Source of the DNA: an uncultured Clostridia bacterium | GTDB lineage: Bacteria > Bacillota > Clostridia > Oscillospirales > Acutalibacteraceae | Direction of reading: 5' to 3' | Assembly: GCA_945224895.1 (NCBI GenBank) | Contig: CALYNW010000069.1 | Span: forward strand, 1 to 6,084 | DNA: 6,084 nucleotides | Shown: one piece after another, positions 1-5,580 of the stretch | How the letters are laid out: the number at the start of each line of letters is the position of its first letter | Numbering within the stretch: position 1 is the first letter of the stretch | Notes under the pieces: generated by a model | What the model saw: the letters and a program-made list of their open reading frames with translations, nothing else | What the model was told of the DNA's origin: nothing | Database searches by the model: none | Translations under genes and position numbers: made by a program

Positions 1-31
1 AAAGCCTCTTGAAATTTTTTCAAGAGGCTTT
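1..31. terminator. Intrinsic terminator hairpin, probably bidirectional
   Basis: A perfect 14-bp inverted repeat (1-14 with 18-31) closes on a 3-nt loop of T. The arms begin with AAA and end with TTT, so a U-run follows the stem in either direction. On the minus strand it begins 3 nt after the stop codon of the small HTH gene, which it should terminate. On the plus strand it may also end a gene to the left of the window. Any bases extending the minus-strand U-tract lie outside the window. Confidence 0.85.
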
Positions 32-34
32 GTA

Positions 35-241
35 TTATTCTTCTGTTTTTTTATATTCTGCTATGTCCGATAGGTCGCAGTCAAGTATTCTGCATAGGGT
101 ATCAAGGGTGTAGGTGTTTACGTTTCCGTTTTTTCTCAGTCTGTCAAGCTGTCCCGTGCTGATTGAGTATTCCTTGATTAGCTTGTACTGAGAAATATTC
201 TTTTCCTTAAGAGTTTGCCATAATCTGTCAAACACAATCAT
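35..241 (-). CDS. Small XRE/Cro-type helix-turn-helix transcriptional regulator (HTH_26, YozG-like)
   Basis: This 68-residue protein is essentially a single Cro/C1-type DNA-binding domain with no sensor or oligomerisation domain. Seen in the sequence: a first helix around residues 5-14 (RLWQTLKEK), then SQYKLIKEY (17-25) and STGQLDRLRKN (28-38) as the likely helix-turn-helix pair. TLDTLCRILDC (45-55) and the DLSDIAEY tail (56-63) are typical of short HTH_26 proteins. Family members act in the cytoplasm as dimeric repressors or antirepressors; the specific target is not known. The start was set at the ATG at 241 because AGGAG lies 8 nt upstream. An in-frame TTG at 292 has no ribosome binding site and would overlap the predicted promoter. 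The gene diverges from the LRR gene and shares its promoter region, so control of itself and of that gene is the natural inference. Confidence 0.85.
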   Translation of the reverse strand: MIVFDRLWQTLKEKNISQYKLIKEYSISTGQLDRLRKNGNVNTYTLDTLCRILDCDLSDIAEYKKTEE

Positions 242-249
242 TATATCAG

Positions 250-254
250 CTCCT
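250..254 (-). promoter_or_regulatory. Ribosome binding site that decides the HTH gene start
   Basis: AGGAG on the minus strand lies 8 nt before the ATG at 241. It supports the 68-residue product over a longer form starting at TTG 292, which has no such site. Confidence 0.8.
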
Positions 255-263
255 AATATAATT

Positions 264-292
264 ATTGTAAAATGTTGTTCATTTATTGACAA
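264..292 (-). promoter_or_regulatory. Minus-strand sigma-A-type promoter of the HTH gene
   Basis: Read on the minus strand, TTGTCA (292-287) and TACAAT (269-264) are separated by 17 nt. Each hexamer differs from the sigma-A consensus at one base. Transcription would start near 257, giving a very short leader of about 16 nt that still contains the AGGAG site. The -35 overlaps the -35 of the opposing promoter base for base, apart from a 1-nt shift. Confidence 0.65.
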
Positions 293-314
293 TTACCCAT
301 ATACGGGCTATAAT
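286..314 (+). promoter_or_regulatory. Consensus sigma-A promoter of the LRR gene
   Basis: TTGACA at 286-291 and TATAAT at 309-314 are separated by exactly 17 nt, a full match to the housekeeping promoter consensus. Transcription should start near 321, leaving a leader of about 113 nt before the ATG at 435. The spacer holds a small imperfect inverted repeat (CCC at 296-298 with GGG at 305-307), a possible operator position. A perfect promoter next to a divergent HTH gene suggests strong expression held down by a repressor; that is inference. Confidence 0.85.
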
Positions 315-358
315 ATTAAATGTAAGTATATTGAATTATACGTATATGCAGTGTATAC
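300..358. promoter_or_regulatory. Possible operator: cluster of TATAC/GTATA half-sites
   Basis: TATAC occurs at 300-304, 337-341 and 354-358, and its reverse complement GTATA at 326-330 and 342-346. The copies at 337-346 abut to form the 10-bp palindrome TATACGTATA. The cluster runs from the promoter spacer into the start of the LRR transcript, a suitable place for repressor binding. The sequence is AT-rich, so some copies are expected by chance. The link to the neighbouring HTH protein is inference. Confidence 0.3.
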
Positions 359-434
359 TGAAATCAGATGAGGTGGTTCCGATGGTTAAATAATTTTAAA
401 TTACGTTAGTATATTATATAAAGAGGGTAATTTT

Positions 435-1730
435 ATGAAAAAATTAATTAGTGTATTTATGTCAGTAGCAATGCTGTTGACAATGGCGGCAGGAATGACC
501 TTTACTGCAAATGCAGACACCTTGAAAAGCGGAGATTTTTCCTATGAGGTTTTGGCAGACGGTAATGTAAAAATTACAAAATATGAGGGTAAAGATGCTA
601 AGGTAGAAATACCGACTGCCATTGAAGGAAAGGCTGTTACGGAGTTAGGGGATTATGCCTTCGGCGATTGCAGAGAGCTTGATGAAGTAACTGTTCCGAA
701 AACTGTCAATAAAATCGGAAACGGTGTGTTTTATATAATTCTTCCAAATGACGATTTAAAGCATGTTGATGTTTACTACGGCGGCAATAAAATCGATTGG
801 GTTAGAATGGCTAATAATACCGACTTATATGCCTGTACAATACATTACGCAGAAAAAACGGCAGTTGATGATTTTGCATTTGATATTACCGAAGAGAATG
901 AAATTGATATCTTTCGTTATGAAGGAACAGACTCGGTAGTTACAATTCCGGAATCTGCCAACGGTCTTAAGGTTGCGAAAATTTCAAGACTGATGTCAAG
1001 CAAGATAAAAAAAGTCATAATCGGCGAAAGCATTAGCCAAATTGAGGAATTCCTTGCTTTTAGAGAATGCTATAATCTTGAAAGCATTGAGGTTTCAAAG
1101 GATAACGCAAAATATGCTTCGTCAAACGGCGTTTTATTTAATAAGAAAAAGAGTAAGCTTATAGCTTATCCGCAGAACAAGAAGATTAAATCCTATAAAA
1201 TACCCGAGGCAGTAACAAGCATCGGAAGATTTGCCTTTGCCAAGTGTAATTATACTTCGAGTGTTACAATTTCAAAAAATGTGAAGAATATTAACTCCTC
1301 GGCATTTAATTGCTGTACGGCAATAAAGAGCATTAAGGTTTCAGACAGCAACAAGTATTTTTCGTCAAAGGATGGTGTTTTGTTTAACAAAAAGCAGACA
1401 AAGCTGATTGCTTATCCGTCAGGAAAAACAGGCAAAACATATACCGTTCCTAAAACAGTTAAAACAATCGGTGTTGCTTTTTCAGGCTGTAAAAATTTGA
1501 AAAATATTAAAATTCCTAAGAGTGTTAAGTTAATTGTTCGTGAAGATGAATTCAGAAATTTTGGAGAATGTAATATCAAAAAGGTTTACTACGGCGGTTC
1601 AAAAAGCGACTGGAGCAAAATTAAAAAGCAGTATACCACAATGGGTAAGACCGTTACAAAGAAGTACGGAAAAACTGAGCTTAAAAATATTATAAACGGT
1701 GCAAAGATTTATTATAACGCTAAGGTTTAA
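435..1730 (+). CDS. Secreted BspA-type leucine-rich repeat (LRR_5) protein
   Basis: The product has 431 residues. It opens with a clear Sec signal peptide: MKK, a hydrophobic core at about residues 4-21, and a likely cleavage after ANA (residues 25-27). The rest is made of BspA/LRR_5-type repeats, with strings such as KIPEAVTSIGRFAFAKC (255-271), VTISKNVKNINSSAF (277-291) and YTVPKTVKTIG (336-346). Repeats containing NGVLFNKKKSKLIAYP (231-246) and DGVLFNKKQTKLIAYP (313-328) are near copies. A YYGG-x3-DW motif appears at 114-122 and again at 385-393. There is no LPxTG, C-terminal membrane segment, dockerin or choline-binding repeat, so it is probably released or held by charge; the sequence is lysine-rich. 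In other bacteria such proteins bind host or microbial surface ligands, but the ligand here is unknown. The ATG at 435 has AGAGGG 7 nt upstream. The gene is monocistronic, with its own promoter and terminator. Confidence 0.9.
   Translation: MKKLISVFMSVAMLLTMAAGMTFTANADTLKSGDFSYEVLADGNVKITKYEGKDAKVEIPTAIEGKAVTELGDYAFGDCRELDEVTVPKTVNKIGNGVFYIILPNDDLKHVDVYYGGNKIDWVRMANNTDLYACTIHYAEKTAVDDFAFDITEENEIDIFRYEGTDSVVTIPESANGLKVAKISRLMSSKIKKVIIGESISQIEEFLAFRECYNLESIEVSKDNAKYASSNGVLFNKKKSKLIAYPQNKKIKSYKIPEAVTSIGRFAFAKCNYTSSVTISKNVKNINSSAFNCCTAIKSIKVSDSNKYFSSKDGVLFNKKQTKLIAYPSGKTGKTYTVPKTVKTIGVAFSGCKNLKNIKIPKSVKLIVREDEFRNFGECNIKKVYYGGSKSDWSKIKKQYTTMGKTVTKKYGKTELKNIINGAKIYYNAKV
1095..1418 (+). repeat. Internal 82-residue repeat pair in the LRR gene
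   Basis: Two 26-residue segments, residues 221-246 (bases 1095-1172) and 303-328 (bases 1341-1418), align without gaps at an 82-residue offset. Both contain GVLFNKK and KLIAYP. In each copy this insert sits between ordinary LRR units. A 14-nt exact repeat, GTTTACTACGGCGG, occurs separately at 771-784 and 1584-1597 and encodes the two VYYGG motifs. This points to growth by internal duplication. Confidence 0.75.
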
Positions 1731-1749
1731 AAGAAGTTAATACTATTGA

Positions 1750-1789
1750 AGCCGCGGAGGTGTTAATCACCTCCACGGCTTATTTTTTT
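1750..1789 (+). terminator. Intrinsic terminator of the LRR gene
   Basis: A 13-position stem (1750-1762 with 1768-1780) has one C/A mismatch and is otherwise GC-rich, closed by the loop TTAAT. It is followed by the T-rich run TATTTTTTT at 1781-1789. It lies 19 nt after the LRR stop codon and separates that gene from the ABC cassette downstream. Confidence 0.92.
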
Positions 1790-1854
1790 GTCGTGACACA
1801 AAAAGTACACACAGATACCGTAAAATGCAGTTAACAAATTTATTAGGTGATTTT

Positions 1855-2685
1855 ATGAAAAGGGAATTAAGGTTTCAATTGAAAAATGCTTTATCTTCAA
1901 CAGGCTTTATTGCCATATGCGTTTTCGCAATCGTATTTGCTGTTGTGTGCTTTGTTATAAGCTGTATAAGCGTTTACGGTGATGATATTATAAGTGTGCC
2001 CGCTGTATATGATCGGTTTTTCGGTAACGCTTACAGCAATGAATGGTTCGTCATTATTTTTTCGATGATACTGCCCTTTCTTTCCTGCTGTGCCTTTGCT
2101 GACAGCTATGTGTCCGATTGTGATAGAAATTATATTCCAATATGTATTACAAGAGCAGGAGTTAAAAAATATTATTTTTCAAAGCTTATCGCAGTTTTTA
2201 TAGGCGGTGCATTTGTAATTCTTCTTCCGCAGATTATTAATTATTTACTGTGTTTAATTGCTTTTCCTTTTTCATCAACCTATGAGTACACTTGGGATTT
2301 ATGGCAGGCGGATACTTACACATATGTAATCAGTGAATCTTATTTTCTATTTAAAAGGCTGTATATTTTTTCGCCATATCTTTACTTTTTTACATACATA
2401 ATAATATCCGGCATTGCAGCAGGAATAATTGCGGTAATAGGATATCAGGCTTCCTTTTTTGTGAGAAATAAAATTTTTGCTTGGTCACTTATGTTCATAG
2501 CAATAAACTTACTTAGTATTCTGTTTGAGGTCTATTGTATACCTATGAAGATTGATGATTATATTTTTGGATTTTCTGTCGGTAATATGACATACGGATA
2601 TATGGCTTTAACCATAGGGATATATTTTTTGCTTTCTGTTATACCGATACCTTTTGCATTAAGGAGACTTAAAAATTGCATATAA
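1855..2685 (+). CDS. ABC-2 type transporter permease, first of a pair
   Basis: This 276-residue integral membrane protein has six predicted transmembrane helices at about residues 16-40, 64-84, 111-138, 176-198, 208-228 and 250-268. The positive charges (KR at the N terminus, ITRAGVKKYYFSK at 98-110, FVRNK at 202-206, RRLK at 270-273) fall on the side expected to be cytoplasmic. The stretch between helices 2 and 3 matches the position and character of the coupling segment of ABC-2 permeases. An aromatic-rich loop at about 139-175 faces outward. The ATG at 1855 was chosen because AGGTGA lies 4 nt before it; the in-frame ATG at 1825 has no ribosome binding site. The reading frame overlaps the next permease by 10 nt, so the two are probably co-translated as a heterodimer. 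No convincing promoter was found in 1790-1854. The family is assigned from topology and neighbours; the substrate is unknown. Confidence 0.8.
   Translation: MKRELRFQLKNALSSTGFIAICVFAIVFAVVCFVISCISVYGDDIISVPAVYDRFFGNAYSNEWFVIIFSMILPFLSCCAFADSYVSDCDRNYIPICITRAGVKKYYFSKLIAVFIGGAFVILLPQIINYLLCLIAFPFSSTYEYTWDLWQADTYTYVISESYFLFKRLYIFSPYLYFFTYIIISGIAAGIIAVIGYQASFFVRNKIFAWSLMFIAINLLSILFEVYCIPMKIDDYIFGFSVGNMTYGYMALTIGIYFLLSVIPIPFALRRLKNCI
2661..2666 (+). promoter_or_regulatory. Ribosome binding site supporting a TTG start
   Basis: AAGGAG lies inside the end of the first permease gene, 9 nt before TTG at 2676. The next in-frame ATG, at 2718, has no such site, so TTG is the better start for the second permease. 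Confidence 0.75.
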
Positions 2686-3431
2686 AAATATACTATTTTA
2701 AAAACTTACGTGATTATATGATTTTGTTTTTTCAGTTTTTTATCGGCGTGTATATTGCATTAATCAGACTGAATAATCCCGAATCATTTTATTTAGACGA
2801 TTTGTATTTTTATGCAAGAGAAGGCTTATATTTGGATTTAAGTAATAACCTTTTTGATGTTCAGGTAATGATGAGTGTGCTGGATTTATTCATAATACTG
2901 CCTGTTGTATGCGGTAAATTTATGAATAATTATAATAAAAAATGCTATTATGTTGCAACGCATTATAATTCATTCGGTAAATTTTACATAAACGAAATTA
3001 TCAATACAGCATTTATGTGCTTTTTATATGTGCTGCTTTATTGTGTCGGTATACTTATTTTTGCATTATCTAAAAGTAAGCTTTCAGCTCAAAGCACAGA
3101 GTTTTTTATCCTTTTCATACAGTCGGTTATAAATTCTGCCGTTATTCTTTTTACATTTGCTGCTTTATCAATACTATTGTCATCAATTAATGAAAAAATC
3201 AGTATTTTAATAACTCTGACTGCTTTCATAGCATTAACTGTACTTATATTCATTCTTCCAAATGAGCTTAAGCAGTTTAATATAGTTTCGCTTTATTTTG
3301 TAGGTGAAATGAATTTAAACAAACAGATTTTCACTTATCCCATTTGGGTTTATTATGCTCTGCTCTTTATTCTTAACACAGGATTAATAGGCTTAGGATA
3401 TTTTGTATTAAGAAAAAAAGATGTTTTGTAA
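2676..3431 (+). CDS. ABC-2 type transporter permease, second of a pair
   Basis: This 251-residue membrane protein has six predicted helices at about residues 15-30, 61-80, 107-130, 142-169, 175-195 and 223-245. An acidic outward loop lies at 31-60, and a basic inward segment (KFMNNYNKKC, 81-90) lies between helices 2 and 3. The C terminus, GYFVLRKKDVL, is typical of ABC-2 permeases, which often end in a short basic KKD-hydrophobic tail. By eye it is not a copy of the preceding permease, so the pair probably forms a heterodimeric channel, as in BcrB-type or lantibiotic LanE/LanG transporters. Translation most likely starts at TTG 2676 and overlaps the previous gene by 10 nt. The ATPase gene follows after 12 nt. 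The substrate cannot be told from the sequence. Confidence 0.8.
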   Translation: MHIKIYYFKNLRDYMILFFQFFIGVYIALIRLNNPESFYLDDLYFYAREGLYLDLSNNLFDVQVMMSVLDLFIILPVVCGKFMNNYNKKCYYVATHYNSFGKFYINEIINTAFMCFLYVLLYCVGILIFALSKSKLSAQSTEFFILFIQSVINSAVILFTFAALSILLSSINEKISILITLTAFIALTVLIFILPNELKQFNIVSLYFVGEMNLNKQIFTYPIWVYYALLFILNTGLIGLGYFVLRKKDVL

Positions 3432-3443
3432 AGGAGATAAAAT

Positions 3444-4079
3444 ATGTCTTATATAGAAATACATAATTATACTAAAATGCTACGGAGAAATACTGTTTTA
3501 AATCATATAAATCTAAAGCTTGAAAGGGGAAAAATCTACGGTCTTGTTGGTAAAAACGGTAGCGGAAAAACAATGCTCATAAGAGCCATAAGCGGTCTTA
3601 TTACAGCTACAGAGGGTGAAATCACAGTAGATTCAGTCAAGGTGGGAAATGGTAAATATCCAAAAAGCCTTGGAATTGTAATTGAGAATATAACAATGCT
3701 TGAATATATGAGTGCCTTTGAGAATTTGAAAATGCTTAATGATATTTCCGAAAATAAAATATCTGATGATGAAATCAGAGAATGGATAAAAAAATTCAGC
3801 CTTGACCCTAATGACAGAAGAGTAATTAAAAAATATTCTCTCGGTATGTGTCAAAAGGTCAGTCTTATTCAAGCCTTTATGAACAATCATGATTTAATTA
3901 TTTTAGATGAGCCTACTAACGCTCTTGATGACGCTTCTGTTTCATTGCTTATGGAAATTATTAGAGACGTGAATAAGAATAACGGCACAACATTTATTAT
4001 CGCAAGCCACGACAAAGTTACCGTAAACAGTATTTGTGATGAAATTATAGAAATGAGGGACGGAAAAATTGAAGGTTAA
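3444..4079 (+). CDS. ABC transporter ATP-binding protein, BcrA-like
   Basis: This 211-residue cytoplasmic ATPase has all the core motifs in order. These are Walker A GKNGSGKT (36-43), signature YSLGMCQ (131-137), Walker B LIILDEP (151-157) with catalytic Glu156, D-loop NALD (159-162), and switch His189 in IIASHD. The Q-loop position is Glu81 (IVIENITML), and the signature is LGMCQ rather than LSGGQ. Both features are common in the BcrA/LanF class that energises ABC-2 exporters. It is shorter than the roughly 300-residue BcrA proteins because the extra C-terminal domain is missing. AAGGAG lies 7 nt before the ATG. It should power the two permeases encoded just upstream, giving one complete transporter. 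Export or self-immunity is the usual role of this class, but no cargo gene is in view. Confidence 0.93.
   Translation: MSYIEIHNYTKMLRRNTVLNHINLKLERGKIYGLVGKNGSGKTMLIRAISGLITATEGEITVDSVKVGNGKYPKSLGIVIENITMLEYMSAFENLKMLNDISENKISDDEIREWIKKFSLDPNDRRVIKKYSLGMCQKVSLIQAFMNNHDLIILDEPTNALDDASVSLLMEIIRDVNKNNGTTFIIASHDKVTVNSICDEIIEMRDGKIEG
4055..4060 (+). promoter_or_regulatory. Ribosome binding site supporting a TTG start
   Basis: GAGGGA lies within the end of the ATPase gene, 8 nt before TTG at 4069. It supports a start that overlaps the ATPase frame by 11 nt. No ATG is available near the beginning of the downstream membrane segment. Confidence 0.6.
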
Positions 4080-4773
4080 AGTATCGCATTTACAAATCGT
4101 AGGTATTGCCATATGCTGTCTGGCAATACTTACAGGCATTATTTTCGGTATTCTCACAAAATGCTCTTATCTCAAATTGACGCAGGATAAGAGCAGTATT
4201 TCAAATGCTGCTTTGTTTATGGATGAGGATATGGCTAATGCTTTGGATTATCAGTATTCTGAAATAAATTTGGATTCGGCGAAATATGAGCTTGACCGTT
4301 ACAGCTATGCGTTCAGGGTTAAATGTATTGATGCACAGCCATGCTACCATTGTATGAAATTTACCGTTAATGTAATTGATACGGTAAAGGGTGATATCGA
4401 TGAAAAGGGTAATAGTATTGTCGTTTATCAATGGTTAGGATTTGATAAATATACAGAAACAGAATTAGCCTTTAATTCTCCGGATTTCAGTATGCCTTTG
4501 AAGATAGGCAGGGAATATCTTATCTTTGCAGAAAAAAGGGATTATTACATAGATTATCAAAAGACATTGCCAGGTAATGAATATTCTCTCGGGCTTATGG
4601 GAATGTGCCCTACTGCGTTTGTAATAGACGATACTCAAGAGGATTATGCAGATATAAGCACTGATAAGGTTTATTCAGATATAGAAGACTTGTATTATTT
4701 GTGCTTTAGCCAAAAAGCTCTTGATAATATAAATAAAGCCTCAAATGAATTGATTTCATATTATTGTGAATAG
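4069..4773 (+). CDS. Membrane-anchored extracytoplasmic protein of the ABC cassette, function unknown
   Basis: I do not recognise a named family for this 234-residue protein. It has a short basic N terminus, one hydrophobic segment at about residues 8-30, and a mostly acidic remainder that should lie outside the membrane. There is no lipobox, so the segment looks like an uncleaved anchor. The middle (about 80-155) alternates in a beta-strand-like way: YAFRVKCID, KFTVNVIDTVKGD, SIVVYQW, then LKIGREYLIFAEK. The order VKGD...I.VYQ...L..G.EYLIF recalls small OB-fold or NTR/TIMP-like domains, but that is from memory and uncertain. Cysteines outside the anchor are at 32, 86, 92, 95, 180, 212 and 233, including CYHC at 92-95, which may bind metal or form disulfides. 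The TTG start overlaps the ATPase frame by 11 nt, so translation is coupled to the transporter. A role as surface accessory or immunity-like partner is inference. Confidence 0.75.
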   Translation: MKVKVSHLQIVGIAICCLAILTGIIFGILTKCSYLKLTQDKSSISNAALFMDEDMANALDYQYSEINLDSAKYELDRYSYAFRVKCIDAQPCYHCMKFTVNVIDTVKGDIDEKGNSIVVYQWLGFDKYTETELAFNSPDFSMPLKIGREYLIFAEKRDYYIDYQKTLPGNEYSLGLMGMCPTAFVIDDTQEDYADISTDKVYSDIEDLYYLCFSQKALDNINKASNELISYYCE

Positions 4774-4811
4774 AAAGGCTGTGTTCCATATCAGGAACAC
4801 AGCCTTTGTTT
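4774..4811. terminator. Bidirectional terminator between converging operons
   Basis: A perfect 14-bp stem (4774-4787 with 4794-4807) with a 6-nt loop has A-rich and T-rich flanks on both sides. It starts at the base after the TAG of the plus-strand cassette, and ends 2 nt from the stop codon of trpA on the minus strand. It therefore fills the intergenic gap and should end both transcripts. Confidence 0.92.
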
Positions 4812-5580
4812 ATCTTATTGCGTCTTTCATTGATTTTACGTATTTGTAAACCTCGTCAGGTGCATTTTTGCCGTACTTGGCAATGATTTTCACTATTGCC
4901 GAGCCCACGATTACACCGTCTGCAATATCGGCATATTTCTTTGCCTGCTCCGGTGTGTTGATACCAAAGCCGATTGCTACGGGAACGTCTGTCACGTCCT
5001 TAATATGCTTTGTTATTGTATCAAGGTCGGTGGTGATTTCACTTCTTGTACCTGTTACGCCTAAGGAGGAAACCGCATAAACAAAGCCTTTTGCATCTGA
5101 CGCAATCATTTTAATTCTGTTTTCACTTGTGGGAGCGATAAGGGAGATAACGTCAATTCCGTATTTCTCCGCCACGCTTTGAAGCTCCTGCTTTTCCTCA
5201 AAGGGCAGGTCGGGAATAATTACACCGCTTATGCCTGACTTAACCGCTTTTTCAAGAAAATTGTCATAGCCGTATTTGAAAAGCACATTGAGATATGTCA
5301 TATAAACAAGCGGAATATCAATCTGCTTTGACACCCTTTCGGTCAGCTCAAAAACCTTGTCGGTGGTTGTTCCCTGTGTAAGTGAACGGAGATTAGCCTC
5401 CTGAATAATAGGTCCCTCTGCAATAGGGTCTGAAAAGGGGATACCGATTTCAATTATGTCACAGCCTGCCTCTGCCATTTTCAGCATAATTTTTTCGCTT
5501 GTTTCTAAATCGGGATCACCCGCTGTAACAAAGCCGATAAATGCCTTTCCGTTTTCAAATGCCTTTGATATTTTATTCAT
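4810..5580 (-). CDS. trpA: Tryptophan synthase alpha subunit
   Basis: TrpA cleaves indole-3-glycerol phosphate to indole and glyceraldehyde 3-phosphate, and passes indole to TrpB in the alpha2beta2 complex. The 256-residue product is full length for the family (usually about 255-270) and shows the TIM-barrel landmarks. These include [11 protein letters not shown] (14-24), catalytic Glu44 in EIGIPFSDP, loop PDLP (123-126), [12 protein letters not shown] (168-179), and phosphate-binding GFGI (204-207) and VGSAI (225-229). The second catalytic acid, Asp60 in E. coli (LADGP), is Glu55 here (IAEGP). I recall this Glu in other clostridial TrpA proteins, so it is probably a working lineage variant. 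The ATG at 5580 was chosen because a run of six G lies 9 nt upstream; an in-frame TTG at 5589 would touch that site. The frame overlaps the end of trpB by 8 nt, the usual coupled arrangement. Confidence 0.97.
   Translation of the reverse strand: MNKISKAFENGKAFIGFVTAGDPDLETSEKIMLKMAEAGCDIIEIGIPFSDPIAEGPIIQEANLRSLTQGTTTDKVFELTERVSKQIDIPLVYMTYLNVLFKYGYDNFLEKAVKSGISGVIIPDLPFEEKQELQSVAEKYGIDVISLIAPTSENRIKMIASDAKGFVYAVSSLGVTGTRSEITTDLDTITKHIKDVTDVPVAIGFGINTPEQAKKYADIADGVIVGSAIVKIIAKYGKNAPDEVYKYVKSMKDAIR

Noticed and set aside
242..292. N-terminal extension of the HTH protein from TTG at 292
   Set aside because: It has no ribosome binding site, and the predicted minus-strand promoter lies inside it. 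The ATG at 241 has AGGAG at good spacing.
321..434. Riboswitch or T-box in the LRR leader
   Set aside because: No conserved riboswitch core, T-box sequence or terminator/antiterminator pair could be seen; only short GTATA/TATAC pairings are present.
1825..1854. Earlier ATG at 1825 for the first permease
   Set aside because: It has no SD upstream and adds ten residues of no clear role. The ATG at 1855 has AGGTGA just before it.
1790..1854. Promoter for the ABC cassette
   Set aside because: GTGACA at 1793-1798 and TAAAAT at 1821-1826 are 22 nt apart, and other pairs match poorly. The cassette must have a promoter or receive read-through, but none can be named from the sequence.
1855..4079. 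Naming the transporter as LanFEG or BcrAB
   Set aside because: The layout and ATPase type are similar, but there is no lantibiotic or bacitracin gene, sensor or regulator nearby, and the motifs do not fix the substrate.
4342..4353. Thioredoxin-like active site (CYHC) in the accessory protein
   Set aside because: The surrounding residues lack the Trp-Cys context, the following helix and the cis-Pro region of a thioredoxin fold. The CxxC alone is not enough.
3633..4431. Antisense reading frames of 71-85 codons opposite the ATPase and accessory genes (3633-3890, 3942-4157, 4201-4431)
   Set aside because: They lie wholly opposite well-supported genes, look like unrelated low-complexity translations, and have no recognisable domain.
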